64,000 nucleotides of DNA from Candidatus Pantoea bituminis (lineage in GTDB: Bacteria; Pseudomonadota; Gammaproteobacteria; Enterobacterales; Enterobacteriaceae): assembly GCF_018842675.1 (NCBI RefSeq), contig NZ_JAGTWO010000004.1, positions 3,844,001 to 3,908,000 on the forward strand, given 5' to 3'. Numbering within the stretch: the stretch's first letter is position 1; every line of letters begins with the position of its first letter. Shown here piece by piece: positions 50,651-60,847 of this stretch. The position numbers were made by a program, and so were the translations under genes. The notes beneath the pieces were generated by a model. That model had not been told where the DNA came from. It worked only from the letters and a program-made list of their open reading frames with translations, and did not search any database.

Positions 50651-51280
50651 ATGAAAAAGATTTGGTTTGCACTGATTGGTTTAGTGCTGGCGTTTAGCGC
50701 GTCTGCTGCACAATTTGATGATGGTAAACAGTATGTCAGTCTGCAGAAGCCGGTCGCAGGTGAACCTCAGGTGATGGAGTTTTTCTCTTTTTTCTGCCCA
50801 CATTGCTACCAATTCGAACGCACTTACCACGTCAGTGATGCCGTGAAAAAGAACCTGCCCGAAAACGTAAAAGTGGTTAAATACCATGTTGATTTCCTGG
50901 GCGGCGATTTTGGTCCAATTGTGACGCAGGCCTGGGCGGTTGCAATGGCATTGGGCGTTGAAAATAAAGTCACCGCACCTATTTTTGATGGCATTCAAAA
51001 AAGCCAAACCATCAATGATGCCGCTAGTTTGAAAGAGACTTTCGTTAAAGCGGCGGGTATCTCTTCTAACGAATATGATGCTGCATGGAACAGTTTTGCC
51101 GTTAAGGCATTGGTTGCTCAGCAGCAGAAAGCGGCAGCCGATGTTAATTTACAAGGCGTGCCGGCGATTTTCGTTAATGGCAAATACATGGTAAATAATG
51201 GCGGTTTGGATACTAGCTCAATGGATAACTTCGTAGCAGATTATGCCAACGTCGTAAAATTCTTGGTTGAGAAAAAGTAA
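50651..51280 (+). CDS. dsbA: Thiol:disulfide interchange protein DsbA
   Basis: Periplasmic oxidase that introduces disulfide bonds into exported proteins and is recharged by DsbB. A signal peptide ([19 protein letters not shown]) is followed by a thioredoxin fold with active site [10 protein letters not shown] near residue 50 and cis-proline loop [11 protein letters not shown] near 170, interrupted by the helical insert. The ATG at 50651 is chosen by alignment; an in-frame start nine codons earlier overlaps the srkA stop. 209 residues (E. coli 208). Confidence 0.97.
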   Translation: MKKIWFALIGLVLAFSASAAQFDDGKQYVSLQKPVAGEPQVMEFFSFFCPHCYQFERTYHVSDAVKKNLPENVKVVKYHVDFLGGDFGPIVTQAWAVAMALGVENKVTAPIFDGIQKSQTINDAASLKETFVKAAGISSNEYDAAWNSFAVKALVAQQQKAAADVNLQGVPAIFVNGKYMVNNGGLDTSSMDNFVADYANVVKFLVEKK

Positions 51281-51300
51281 TACCTGCAATCTGCCAAAAA

Positions 51301-51326
51301 AACGCCAGTTTAGCTGGCGTTTTTTA
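51301..51326 (+). terminator. Terminator of srkA-dsbA
   Basis: Perfect stem ACGCCAG/CTGGCGT with a five-base loop followed by a T run; it is flanked by A on the other side, so it could act in both directions. Confidence 0.88.
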
Positions 51327-51656
51327 TTTGTATTAAATTTATAAATGCACTACCCAATCTCCAGGGCATAATTTTAATATCCACACAAGGGATCACGTAA
51401 TTAAAAACCTCGATCGGGTCACTGACTTTCTATAACTCAATGTATTAAAAGATATTACTCAGAAAGATAATTCTTTTGTTATGTAAATAATTAAACGTTA
51501 TGATTTTTACGCACAAAGTTATCCACAGCATGATCGTTGCGATCCTCGCCTCATTTGCATCAAAAATGACGGTGATTTATCGCCATAATTCAACATTCTC
51601 GCCAAGCTGTGGCATCCTTATAGACCAATCCATGGCAACGAAGAATAGACAGACTT
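51327..51656 (+). other. polA upstream region
   Basis: 330 bases between the dsbA terminator and polA, AT-rich in the middle. It holds a consensus DnaA box at 51519-51527 but no ORF with support. Promoter elements could not be assigned with confidence. Confidence 0.5.
51519..51527 (+). promoter_or_regulatory. Consensus DnaA box upstream of polA
   Basis: TTATCCACA, a perfect R-type box, about 130 bases before the polA start. Stimulation of polA by DnaA has been reported in E. coli, so this may be functional rather than chance. Confidence 0.55.
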
Positions 51657-54444
51657 ATGGCGCAAATAGCAGAAAATCCACTGATTCTGGTTGATGGCTC
51701 ATCCTATCTTTATCGCGCGTATCACGCGTTTCCGCCGCTGACCAACAGCGCTGGCGAGCCGACTGGTGCCATGTATGGTGTGCTTAACATGCTTAAAAGC
51801 CTGTTAACTCAATACAATCCAAGTCATGTTGCTGTGGTCTTTGATGCCAAAGGCAAGACTTTTCGAGATGAACTGTTCGAACACTATAAATCTCATCGCC
51901 CACCGATGCCTGATGATCTGCGCGCGCAAATAGAGCCGTTACATGAAATGGTAAAGGCTATGGGTTTGCCTTTACTCGCGGTAAGTGGCGTTGAGGCAGA
52001 TGACGTAATCGGTACGTTAGCGTTAGAAGCAGAGCAAAAAGGTCGCTCTGTTTTGATCAGTACGGGTGACAAAGATATGGCGCAGCTTGTCACACCCGCT
52101 ATTACGCTAATCAACACCATGACTAACACGATCCTTGGCCCAGATGAGGTGGAACAAAAATATGGCGTACCACCTTCACTGATTATTGATTTCCTCGCCA
52201 TGATGGGCGACAGCTCGGATAACATTCCGGGTGTACCGGGCGTGGGTGAAAAAACGGCACAAGCATTGCTGCAAGGCTTGGGCGGTATGCAGTCCATTTA
52301 TGACAATTTGGATAAAGTTGCTGATTTGTCATTCCGCGGCGCCAAAACCATGGCGACGAAGCTGGAACAGAATCGTGACGTCGCATTCCTGTCTTATCAG
52401 CTGGCAACGATCAAAACCAATGTTGAACTGGAGTTGACGTGCGAGCAGCTAACCGTGAGCGAACCAGATGTCGCTGCACTGCAAACGCTGTTTAGCCGTT
52501 ATGAATTCAAGCGTTGGTTAGCCGACTTACAAGATGGAAAGTGGCTACAAGGTAAAAAAACAATCAGTCTGCCCAGAAGATCTTACCTGATGAACCGGCT
52601 GAGCAGCCGACCGAGACCGTCAGCGTGCTTTCTGCAGATGGCTACGTCACCATCCTTGATCAGCAGACATTTGATAGCTGGATTGAAAAACTGAGAAAAA
52701 GCGATGTTTTTGCGTTTGATTTAGAAACCGATTCGCTGGATACATTAAGTGCCAATATCGTCGGTATCAGTTTTGCTGTTGCGCCCGGTGAAGCCGCTTA
52801 TCTTCCTGTCGCACATGATTACCTTGATGCGCCTGAGCAGCTTGATCGTAAAACGGTGCTGGCACAGCTCAAACCGCTGCTGGAAGACAGCACAGCCTTT
52901 AAAGTCGGTCAAAATTTAAAATATGACCGTGGAGTGCTGAAGAATTACGATATTGAGCTTGCAGGCATCAAGTTCGATACCATGCTGGAGTCATATATTC
53001 TCAACAGTGTGGTCGGCAAGCATGACATGGATAGCCTTTCTGCACGCTGGCTCAAACATAAAACGGTGACGTTCACAGAGATTGCCGGAAAAGGTAAAAA
53101 TCAGCTCACATTTAACCAGATAGCGTTAGAGCAGGCGGCGCATTATGCTGCTGAAGATGCTGACGTTACGCTGCAGTTGCATTTAAAAATGTGGCCAGAG
53201 CTAGAAAAAGAAGCAGGTCCGAAAAAGTCTTCGAGCAGATTGAAATGCCTTTATTGACGGTAATTTCACGCATTGAGCGAAATGGCGTGTTGATCGATCA
53301 AAATATTCTGGCACAGCATTCTAAAGAACTTACCACGCGTTTGGCGGAGCTTGAATTAAAAGCGCACGAGTTGGCCGGTGAGCCGTTTAACCTTTCTTCC
53401 ACCAAGCAGCTTCAGGTTATTCTGTTTGAAAAGCAGGGTATTAAGCCTACTAAGAAAACGCCTGGCGGTGCGCCATCGACCAGTGAAGAGGTGTTAGCCG
53501 AACTCGCATTAGATTATCCGCTGCCAAAAGTCATTTTGGAGCATCGTGGTTTATCTAAATTGAAGTCGACTTATACTGATAAACTGCCAATGATGATAAA
53601 TCCTCTGAGCGGCCGCGTTCATACCTCTTATCATCAAGCCGTTACCGCAACCGGACGCCTGTCATCTACCGATCCTAATCTGCAAAACATTCCTGTGCGT
53701 AATGACGAAGGACGTCGTATTCGTCAGGCTTTTATTGCCGCTAAGGGAAACCGTATCGTTGCGGCTGACTACTCACAGATAGAACTGCGCATTATGGCGC
53801 ATCTCTCCCAGGATAAAGGCCTGTTAGATGCCTTTGCCCAAGGAGAGGATATTCACCGCGCCACGGCATCAGAGGTGTTTGGTGTTGCGCTGAGCAAGGT
53901 AAGCGGTGAGCAGCGTCGCAGCGCAAAGGCGATTAACTTCGGTCTGATTTATGGCATGAGTGCGTTCGGGCTGTCGCGGCAATTGAACATTGGTGCAGGA
54001 GAAGCGAAAAGGTATATGGATTTATACTTTGAACGTTATCCAGGCGTGCTGCGTTATATGGAAAATACGCGACAGTTAGCCGCCGAAAAAGGCTATGTCG
54101 AAACGCTTGATGGGCGTCGACTGTGGCTGCCGGACATCACATCCAGTAACGCAATACGGCGTAAAGCTGCCGAACGTGCAGCGATTAACGCACCGATGCA
54201 AGGTACAGCTGCAGACATCATTAAGCGGGCGATGATTGCCGTAGATGGTTGGCTTGAGCAGCAGGATGACAACGCGGTGAAGATGATCATGCAGGTACAC
54301 GATGAATTGGTGTTTGAAGTCAACGCAGATGCAATTGAGTCAGCAAGCCAGCAGATCCGTACATTAATGGAAGGCAGTATGAAATTAGATGTGCCGTTGC
54401 TGGTGGAAGTCGGCGTTGGTGATAACTGGGATCAGGCCCATTAA
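51657..54444 (+). CDS. polA: DNA polymerase I (apparent frameshifts)
   Basis: Gap filling and Okazaki-fragment maturation enzyme. The 5' nuclease domain (about 1-300) has [10 protein letters not shown] near 112 and [18 protein letters not shown] near 183. The 3'-5' exonuclease domain opens with [11 protein letters not shown] near 350. The polymerase domain has motif [18 protein letters not shown] near 700, motif B with [17 protein letters not shown] near 753, and motif [11 protein letters not shown] near 880. Two A runs are one base short: 52554-52560 and 53222-53226. Restoring both gives [18 protein letters not shown] and [14 protein letters not shown], and 929 residues in total (E. coli 928). 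Since the catalytic parts are untouched, sequencing error is the likely cause. Confidence 0.95.
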
Positions 54445-54710
54445 ATTTGACTTTGGGCCTGTAAAGGCGCTCTTTTACAGGCCCGCTCAGAACTATAAGT
54501 AAATTGTTTACTTAATCGGTTCAGCCATGCCTCTTTGAGTCTGAAAAAATATGCGTTCACTAACTCTTTAACGACTAAGCATTTTTTCGGTAATTAAACT
54601 ACATCTAAGAATCATTTTTGTGACGCGCCAGGTAAAAAAACTGTCAAGTTATGAAAACCAGCTACAAAAAATCCTTTGTGGCGCAGAAAAAATCAGGTAA
54701 AGTTCGAGGC
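54445..54710 (+). other. Region between polA and spf
   Basis: No gene seen in these 266 bases. A GGGCCTGTAAA...TTTACAGGCCC inverted repeat near 54454-54483 follows the polA stop and is a probable polA terminator. The spf promoter must lie at about 54670-54705. Confidence 0.5.
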
Positions 54711-54818
54711 GTAGGGTACAGAGGTAAGATGTTCTATCTTTCAGACCTTTTACTTCACGTAATCGGATTTGGCTGAATTCTAGCCGCCCCAGTCATTATA
54801 TGACTGGGGCGTTTTTTA
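54711..54818 (+). ncRNA. spf: Spot 42 small RNA
   Basis: Begins GTAGGGTACAGAGGTAAGAT and is almost identical to E. coli Spot 42 over the first 70 nucleotides, including the unstructured pairing regions. It ends in the stem GCCCCAGTCA/TGACTGGGGC and a T run. It lies between polA and engB, as in E. coli. It is an Hfq-dependent RNA that represses galK and many catabolic genes when cAMP is low. Confidence 0.97.
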
Positions 54819-54865
54819 TTGGGCTTTATCTGGAAGCGGCGCCTTGGCCGCTAATCATCTTCTAC

Positions 54866-55513
54866 TTATTCTTCAGAATCACTCTCTGCATCTTCTTCTT
54901 CTCGCGCCGGTTCTAATTCATTAAACCAGCTGTCTAACTTGTGGCGTACTTTATCGACATTGATCTTCTTCAATGACGAAAACATCTCAACTTGCACATC
55001 GCCCATGAATGCTGCTGAAGCTTCACGAACTGCATTAAGCTGTGCTTTACGCGCGCCTGATGCCAATTTGTCGGCTTTGGTCAGTAATAGCAGTACTTCA
55101 ATATTGCTTTCAACTGCCCATTGGATCATCTGTTGATCGAGATCTTTTAGCGGGTGACGAATATCCATCAAAATCACCAACCCTTTCAGCGCCTGACGTT
55201 TTTGCAGATATTCGCCCAATGCACGTTGCCATTTCAGCTTCATCTGCTCTGGTACTTCGGCATAGCCATAACCCGGTAAATCGACCAGACGTTTGCCTTC
55301 GCTCACCTCAAACAGGTTAATTAATTGCGTACGGCCTGGCGTTTTACTGGTGCGCGCCAAACTTTTTTGATTGGTTAACGTGTTGAGTGCGCTAGATTTA
55401 CCGGCATTAGAACGTCCAGCAAAGGCCACTTCAATACCAGTGTCAGATGGCAAATGACGGATGTCAGGGGCGCTAAGAATAAAGCGGGTAACGTGATAAT
55501 TTAGTTCAGGCAA
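54866..55513 (-). CDS. engB: Ribosome biogenesis GTPase EngB (YihA/YsxC)
   Basis: Essential GTPase needed for large-subunit assembly and division. G1 [10 protein letters not shown] is at residues 32-41, G2 region with [13 protein letters not shown] near 56, G3 [11 protein letters not shown] near 80, G4 LLTKADK near 145 and G5 FSSLKK near 179. 215 residues (E. coli 210); an acidic tail rich in Glu and Asp ends the protein. Confidence 0.97.
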   Translation of the reverse strand: MPELNYHVTRFILSAPDIRHLPSDTGIEVAFAGRSNAGKSSALNTLTNQKSLARTSKTPGRTQLINLFEVSEGKRLVDLPGYGYAEVPEQMKLKWQRALGEYLQKRQALKGLVILMDIRHPLKDLDQQMIQWAVESNIEVLLLLTKADKLASGARKAQLNAVREASAAFMGDVQVEMFSSLKKINVDKVRHKLDSWFNELEPAREEEDAESDSEE

Positions 55514-55769
55514 GATGACACTCCAAAAATACGTATTCGGGCAATGGCGCTGATTATACGCGTTATGGCGCGAAAGTGCTCAATGGCATCCTTTTAGGCT
55601 TTTTTGTAAGAGATTTGCCATTAAAAGTGGCAGTTATATCCTCTTTTATTTAATTTTTTAAAAAATAAATCATTATAATTCATTAAGTTAAATAAAAATC
55701 ATGGGTTTTTCATTGAATCTCAAGACAAGTCTGGCTTGAGGGTTTTACTAATTGGTCTACATTATTGTG
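55514..55769. other. Divergent engB/csrC upstream region
   Basis: AT-rich, no ORF. It contains a possible csrC promoter (-35 TTGAGG 55736-55741, 16-base spacer, -10 TACATT 55758-55763) and an UvrY/GacA half-site TGTAAG at 55605-55610 whose right half is poorly conserved. Confidence 0.5.
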
Positions 55770-56000
55770 CAGTGCATGGCAGCACCCATCAGGATGATGC
55801 GCTCAGGAATGTCATGAAGATGAAGAGCGATGGAGTGGAAATGGTCAGGGATTGGGACCGGACAAGGAAAAGGAGATGCTCAGGAGATGAGCTGGCGCGG
55901 GAATAACCGGGATGTTGCGAGCCAAAAAGGATTTAAAACATGATTCCTTCTTATGAAGGTGTGAAATAAGGCGACAGCTTAAGCTGTCGCCTTTTTCTTT
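55770..56000 (+). ncRNA. csrC: CsrC-type CsrA-sequestering small RNA
   Basis: The stretch lies between engB and yihI, the E. coli position of csrC. It has no coding frame and contains 13 GGA triplets, many as AGGA or GGGA in short loops, which are the CsrA binding motif. It ends in the strong intrinsic terminator AGGCGACAGCTTAAGCTGTCGCCT plus T run (split here as AGGCGACAGCTT and AAGCTGTCGCCT), and E. coli CsrC ends in a closely similar GGCGACAG stem. The 5' end is set from a promoter-like sequence and may be off by a few bases. The primary sequence is otherwise diverged from E. coli. Confidence 0.85.
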
Positions 56001-56063
56001 GTCTGCTTTCTGCTAGATTTCGCCGCAATTCTATACTGAATAAAAACGCTGAGATAAAACACT

Positions 56064-56585
56064 ATGAAGCAACCTGCACGAGCTGCGAACGGCAAACCTG
56101 CCGCCAAGGCCAAACGCAAATCGCGTGAAGAAATAAACATTGAAGCACGTGACCGCAAGCGCGATAAAAAGCATCGCGGTCATGCGTCAGGCAGCCGTGC
56201 GAATCCCGAAACCAAGGGCAGCAAAAACGGCGGCTCAGGCACTACAGCTAAAGATCCGCGTATCGGGAGTAAGAAGCCGATCGCGTTAGGTGCTGAAGGT
56301 CAAACCGCACCGGCTAAAGTGAAAAAGGCGCCAACCAAACCTGCCGTTGAGAAAGTGCGTCTAACGCCTGAAGAAGAATTGGCGAAGCTGGAAAACGATC
56401 CCCGTTTGGATAATCTGCTTGATCGCCTTGAAGGCGGTGAAACGCTTTCCGCTGAAGATCAAGGTTGGTTAGACGCAGCGCTTGATCGTATCGATGAGCT
56501 GATGGAGCAATTAGGCATCGCCATGGATGACGACGAAGACGAGCAAGCTGAAGAAGATATGTATCGTCTGCTGAAAGGCAACTAA
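56064..56585 (+). CDS. yihI: Der GTPase-activating protein YihI
   Basis: Stimulates the GTPase Der (EngA) and so tunes 50S assembly. 173 residues (E. coli 169). A Lys/Arg-rich disordered N-terminal half ([19 protein letters not shown]) is followed by the conserved helical domain [19 protein letters not shown] near 118 and an acidic C-terminus ending in MYRLLKGN. Located between csrC and hemN, as in E. coli. Confidence 0.95.
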   Translation: MKQPARAANGKPAAKAKRKSREEINIEARDRKRDKKHRGHASGSRANPETKGSKNGGSGTTAKDPRIGSKKPIALGAEGQTAPAKVKKAPTKPAVEKVRLTPEEELAKLENDPRLDNLLDRLEGGETLSAEDQGWLDAALDRIDELMEQLGIAMDDDEDEQAEEDMYRLLKGN

Positions 56586-56594
56586 GCTTTTTGA

Positions 56595-56620
56595 CCGGCA
56601 TGTGTGTTTGCACATGCCGG
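56595..56620. terminator. Stem-loop after yihI
   Basis: Ten-base perfect stem CCGGCATGTG/CACATGCCGG with a six-base loop and no T run. Possible weak terminator or 3' stabiliser for yihI. Confidence 0.45.
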
Positions 56621-56639
56621 GCTTAACAGGTAAACACGA

Positions 56640-56819
56640 ATGTTTTGGCCTGGATCAATTTTCGCGCTGTTACTTACATGTTATCTACTTTGGTTATTGA
56701 TTAAACTACGACGCCTGTCGCGTCTGAAGCATCGTATAAGTCGGGTTTCATCATCCCGCTCACCTTTCTCCTCTTCTGCATCGCGACCTTCTCTTAGACG
56801 ACGTCACCGGAAGGAATAA
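56640..56819 (+). CDS. Small putative membrane peptide upstream of hemN
   Basis: A 59-codon frame beginning MFWPGSIFALLLTCYLLWLL: one hydrophobic helix of about 20 residues with Trp at its border, then a very basic tail with Lys/Arg and Ser and ending RRRHRKE. The stop at 56817-56819 lies two bases before the hemN start, and the GGAAGGAA in its last codons is the hemN ribosome binding site, so it may be coupled to hemN. I do not recognise a family. Some gammaproteobacteria have a DUF2489 membrane protein at this position, which this could be a remnant or distant version of. Its own ribosome binding site is weak. Confidence 0.5.
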   Translation: MFWPGSIFALLLTCYLLWLLIKLRRLSRLKHRISRVSSSRSPFSSSASRPSLRRRHRKE

Positions 56820-56821
56820 GT

Positions 56822-58194
56822 ATGTCATCGCAGCAGATTGAGTGGGATCAGGCGTTAATTGAAAAGTACAATTACGCCGGTCCACGCTATACCTCGTATC
56901 CCACCGCGCTAGAGTTCAGCGAAAACTATGCAGAAGATGATTTCCAACGAGCGGTAGCGCGTTACCCCGATCGCTCTTTATCTCTCTATATCCACATTCC
57001 GTTTTGTCATCGCCTCTGTTATTTCTGCGGCTGCAATAAAATCGTGACGCGCCAGTTGCATAAAGCCGATCGCTATTTGGATGTGTTAGAGCAAGAAATT
57101 CGCCAACGTTCGCCTTTTTTCGCCAGCGTCGAGTGACTCAGCTTCACTGGGGCGGCGGCACGCCGACTTTCCTGAATAAAGCGCAAATTACCCGTTTGGT
57201 CACTTTGCTGAAGCAGCATTTTGACGTGGCGGCAGACGTGGAAATGTCGATCGAGATTGACCCACGTGAAATCGAATTAGATATGATCGATCACCTGCGC
57301 ACGCTGGGCTTTAATCGCCTGAGTATGGGCGTACAGGATTTTAATAAAACTGTTCAGGAACGCGTTAATCGCGTGCAAGATGAAAATGTCATTTTTGGTT
57401 TGATGGAAAGAGCCCGGCAGCAAGGCTTTAGCTCAACCAGCATCGATTTAATTTATGGTTTGCCACTGCAAACGCCAGAAAGCTTCGCCTTTACTTTAAA
57501 GCGCGTTACTGAGCTCAATCCCGATCGCCTCAGCGTCTTTAACTATGCGCATATGCCCACGCTGTTTGCTGCTCAACGCAAAATCAAAGAGGAGGAGCTG
57601 CCTTCGGCCTCGCAGAAGCTTGTTATCCTTCATGAGACCGTCGCTACGCTAACGCAGCAGGGTTATCAGTTCATCGGTATGGATCATTTCGCAAAGCCGC
57701 AGGATGAGCTGGCGGTGGCTCAGCGTTCAGGCCTGCTTCATCGTAATTTCCAGGGTTATACCACGCAGGGCGATAGCGACTTGCTTGGGCTGGGTGTGTC
57801 GGCAATTAGCATGATCGGTGACAGCTATGCGCAGAATCAAAAAGCGCTCAATGTGTGGTATGAAAGCGTGGGCAGCACGGGTAATGGCTTATGGCGAGGT
57901 CTAACGTTGAGCCTGGACGACTGTTTGCGTCGCGACGTGATAAAAATGCTGATATGCAATTTTTCTTTGGATTTTAAAGCGGTAGAAGCGCAATGGAATA
58001 TACACTTTAACGACTATTTCGCTGAGGATTTAACGCTATTGAAACCATTGATTGCGGATGGGCTGGTGGAGCATAGCGCGACAGGGCTACAGGTTACGGG
58101 AGTGGGGCGTTTACTCATTCGGAATATCTGTATGTGCTTTGATGTTTATCTGCGCCAAAAGGCGCGTCAGCAGCAATTTTCGCGCGTTATCTAA
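56822..58194 (+). CDS. hemN: Oxygen-independent coproporphyrinogen III oxidase (apparent frameshift)
   Basis: Radical-SAM enzyme that makes protoporphyrinogen IX without oxygen in haem synthesis. The 4Fe-4S motif C-x3-C-x2-C is in FCHRLCYFCGC near residue 62. The SAM-binding GGGTPTFL follows near 112, with IEIDPREIE and GVQDFNKTVQ after it. A T run of six at 57115-57120 is one base short. Restoring it turns the stop at SVE into PFFRQRRVTQLHWGGG, colinear with E. coli, and gives 457 residues, equal to E. coli HemN. Confidence 0.95.
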
Positions 58195-58197
58195 AGT

Positions 58198-58232
58198 AAA
58201 CGGCTGAAGCACAAGCAATGCTCCAGCCGTTC
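58198..58232. terminator. Bidirectional terminator between hemN and glnG
   Basis: Stem ACGGCTG/CAGCCGT extended inside by AGCA/TGCT across one unpaired base, between the converging hemN and glnG genes. Tails are moderately T-rich on the leftward strand. Confidence 0.65.
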
Positions 58233-58242
58233 ATCTCAACAC

Positions 58243-59652
58243 TTATTCCATGCCGAGCTCTTTTAGCTTGCGAGTCAAGGTATTACGTCCCCAGCCCAAC
58301 AAACGTGCCGCTTCCTGCTTATGGCCCTGCGTATGTCGCAGCGCAGTAGTCAGCAGCGTGCGCTCCATCTCCGGCTGTGCTTCTGACAACAAGTTTTGAT
58401 GACCGGAACGTAAAGCACGATCGGCCCACTGTGCCAGCAACGTTGCCCAGCTATCAGGCAGTGATTGCACTGGATTTTCTGGTGTGTTCGATTCAAACAG
58501 CTCTGAAGGCAGATCCTGAATCAGTACTTCCTGGCCAGCCGCCATCACCGTTAGCCAGCGACAGGTATTTTCCAACTGGCGTACGTTACCGGACCAGTGA
58601 AGGCGCGTTAATGCTGTCTCGGTTTCAGGATGCAAAATTTTCGCTTCGACACCCAGTTCTCGCGCAGCAACCTGCAGGAAATAACGCGCCAGACGAGGAA
58701 TATCTTCGCGACGCTCGCGCAACGGTGGCAAATGTACCCGGATGACATTCAGACGGTGGAATAAATCCTCACGGAACTTGCCTTCCTGTACTCGTAGCTC
58801 AAGGTTCTGATGCGTAGCAGCAATGATGCGAACATCAACCTTTACAGGCGCATAGCCGCCAACACGATAAAACTGGCCATCAGCTAAAACGCGTAGCAAG
58901 CGGGTTTGCACATCTAAAGGCATATCACCGATTTCATCTAAAAATAGTGTGCCGCCGTCGGCCTGCTCGAAACGGCCCTGCCGAATCTGATTCGCTCCAG
59001 TAAAGGCGCCTTTTTCATGACCAAACAGCTCGGATTCAATCAAATCCTTGGGAATGGCAGCCATATTCAGGGCAATAAATGGCGATTTTGCCCGTGGGCT
59101 ATGACGATGCAGCGCGTGCGCCACTAACTCTTTACCGGTACCCGATTCACCATTGATCAGTACGCTGATTGACGAGCGCGACAGGCGGCCAATGATACGG
59201 AATACATCCTGCATGGCAGGCGCTTCACCGATAATATCGGTTGTTGGCCCGCTAACTGGCTGATTACGCGGCTGCTGCTGTTCCTGATAATGACTGATAG
59301 CACGCTCAACCAGCGCGACCGCTTCATCAATATCGAAAGGTTTCGGCAGGTAATCAAACGCACCTTGCTGGTAAGCACTGACCGCAGCATCTAAATCAGA
59401 ATGCGCCGTCATGATAATCACGGGCAGCATCGGATGACGCTGTTTAATCTGTTTTAGCAGCGCCAGTCCATCCATACCCGGCATGCGAATATCTGACAAT
59501 AAAACATCTGGGGTTTTGGTCGAAAGTGCATCTAGCACCTCGCTTGCGCTGTCAAAAGTGGCGCAGTTTAAACCGGCTCCAGTGAGCGCGCGTTCAAGCA
59601 CCCAGCGGATGGAGCTATCGTCATCGACGATCCAGACTATCCCTCGTTGCAT
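58243..59652 (-). CDS. glnG: Nitrogen regulation response regulator NtrC (GlnG)
   Basis: Sigma54 activator that turns on nitrogen-limitation genes. At 469 residues it equals E. coli. The receiver domain has [11 protein letters not shown] at residues 6-16 and phospho-acceptor Asp54 in LLSDIRMPG. The AAA+ domain has Walker [12 protein letters not shown] near 169, the sigma54-contact loop GAFTGA near 216 and Walker [10 protein letters not shown] near 236. A Fis-type helix-turn-helix ends the protein ([20 protein letters not shown]). It is the last gene of glnALG, eight bases after glnL. Confidence 0.98.
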   Translation of the reverse strand: MQRGIVWIVDDDSSIRWVLERALTGAGLNCATFDSASEVLDALSTKTPDVLLSDIRMPGMDGLALLKQIKQRHPMLPVIIMTAHSDLDAAVSAYQQGAFDYLPKPFDIDEAVALVERAISHYQEQQQPRNQPVSGPTTDIIGEAPAMQDVFRIIGRLSRSSISVLINGESGTGKELVAHALHRHSPRAKSPFIALNMAAIPKDLIESELFGHEKGAFTGANQIRQGRFEQADGGTLFLDEIGDMPLDVQTRLLRVLADGQFYRVGGYAPVKVDVRIIAATHQNLELRVQEGKFREDLFHRLNVIRVHLPPLRERREDIPRLARYFLQVAARELGVEAKILHPETETALTRLHWSGNVRQLENTCRWLTVMAAGQEVLIQDLPSELFESNTPENPVQSLPDSWATLLAQWADRALRSGHQNLLSEAQPEMERTLLTTALRHTQGHKQEAARLLGWGRNTLTRKLKELGME

Positions 59653-59659
59653 AGAAACC

Positions 59660-60709
59660 TCACTGGCGAATAGGCAAGTAAACCGAGAATTCGGTGTGAC
59701 CAGGCCAACTGTTAAATTCTATTTTTCCTGAATGCTGATCGATCAAGCTGCGTGCGATTGAAAGGCCTAAACCGGTGCCGCCTTCACGCCCGCTGACCAT
59801 CGGATAGAACAGCGTATCTTGCAGTTGAGCTGGAATACCCGGGCCGTCATCCTCTATATCGATGCGCGCCACCAGGCGATATCGCGTGCCATGCAGCGTT
59901 AACTGAAACGCCGTGCGGGTACGAATAATGATTGTGCCGCCTTCTTCACCCAACGCCTGAAGGGCGTTGCGTACTACGTTCAGCAGAACCTGCTCAATTT
60001 GATCCGGGTCATGCGGCAATTCCGGCAAGCTGGGGTCATAATCGCGCACCAGCGAGACGTTGTCAGGCAGCTCCATCGACACCAAATTCACCACGCGCTC
60101 AGCGACTTGATGAATACTTTGAGTGATGTGCATGCCAGGCTGCTGCGGCCCTAACAGGCGATCCACCAGGTTTCGCAACCGGTCCGCCTGCTCAATAATA
60201 ACTTTGGTGTATTCGTTCAGCGACGGATCGGGCAGCGCACGTGATAACAATTGCGCAGCACCGCGTAACCCTCCCAGCGGATTTTTAATTTCATGTGCCA
60301 GACCACGAACCAAATCGCGCGCTGCAACCTGTTGGGCGTGCTGTAACTGTTCCTGACTAAGACGACGTTGGTTATCCATCGGCGCCATTTCCATCAGGAT
60401 AAAACCATCAGGCAAGCGTTGCGCCGTCAGTGACATAATGTGCGCGCGGCCATCCACAACCAGCGTCACTTCACTGTCGGTAAATCCCTGGCCAGCCTCA
60501 AGACTTTCACGCATCACCTCAACATTCAGCGAAAAGTAGCCGGTTAATTCAGGTAACGGCGTGCCGAACAATTTACGTGAGCTTTGCGCCAGTAATTGCT
60601 GCGCCGCCGGGTTGGCGTAATGAATAACCAAATCGTTATCCACCAACAAAATACTGTTGATTAATGAATTGAGAATCTGCCCTGCATCGGGCAGAGAGCC
60701 AGTTGCCAT
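59660..60709 (-). CDS. glnL: Nitrogen regulation sensor kinase NtrB (GlnL)
   Basis: Cytoplasmic histidine kinase/phosphatase acting on NtrC under PII control. A PAS domain ([19 protein letters not shown]) is followed by the phospho-acceptor His in [20 protein letters not shown] near 139, the N box [11 protein letters not shown] and the G box [14 protein letters not shown]. The ATG at 60709 ([11 protein letters not shown]) matches E. coli and gives 349 residues, the same length; a longer in-frame extension is leader. Confidence 0.98.
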   Translation of the reverse strand: MATGSLPDAGQILNSLINSILLVDNDLVIHYANPAAQQLLAQSSRKLFGTPLPELTGYFSLNVEVMRESLEAGQGFTDSEVTLVVDGRAHIMSLTAQRLPDGFILMEMAPMDNQRRLSQEQLQHAQQVAARDLVRGLAHEIKNPLGGLRGAAQLLSRALPDPSLNEYTKVIIEQADRLRNLVDRLLGPQQPGMHITQSIHQVAERVVNLVSMELPDNVSLVRDYDPSLPELPHDPDQIEQVLLNVVRNALQALGEEGGTIIIRTRTAFQLTLHGTRYRLVARIDIEDDGPGIPAQLQDTLFYPMVSGREGGTGLGLSIARSLIDQHSGKIEFNSWPGHTEFSVYLPIRQ

Positions 60710-60783
60710 ACAGCGTTCCTTTGCACTAAGTGAGTGCATTGTAGTATTTAAGCCGAATTTCAGGCGAATGAACGATGGATTCG

Positions 60784-60812
60784 CGGAGAAAAAGCCCATC
60801 CGAAGATGGGCT
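60784..60812 (-). terminator. Intrinsic terminator between glnA and glnL
   Basis: Leftward strand: stem AGCCCATC/GATGGGCT closed by a TTCG tetraloop and followed by a T run. It limits readthrough from the strong glnA promoter into glnLG. Confidence 0.85.
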
Positions 60813-60847
60813 AAAAATTTCCACGGCAACATAAAACCTAAAACTGA

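Noticed and set aside
51657..54444. Programmed frameshifting in polA
   Set aside because: polA is not known to use it, there is no conserved slippery site plus stimulator at the same place in relatives that I know of, and the same -1 pattern occurs in unrelated genes.
60710..60832. Longer GlnL with 41 extra N-terminal residues
   Set aside because: E. coli GlnL starts at the internal MATG; the extension runs through the glnA terminator region.
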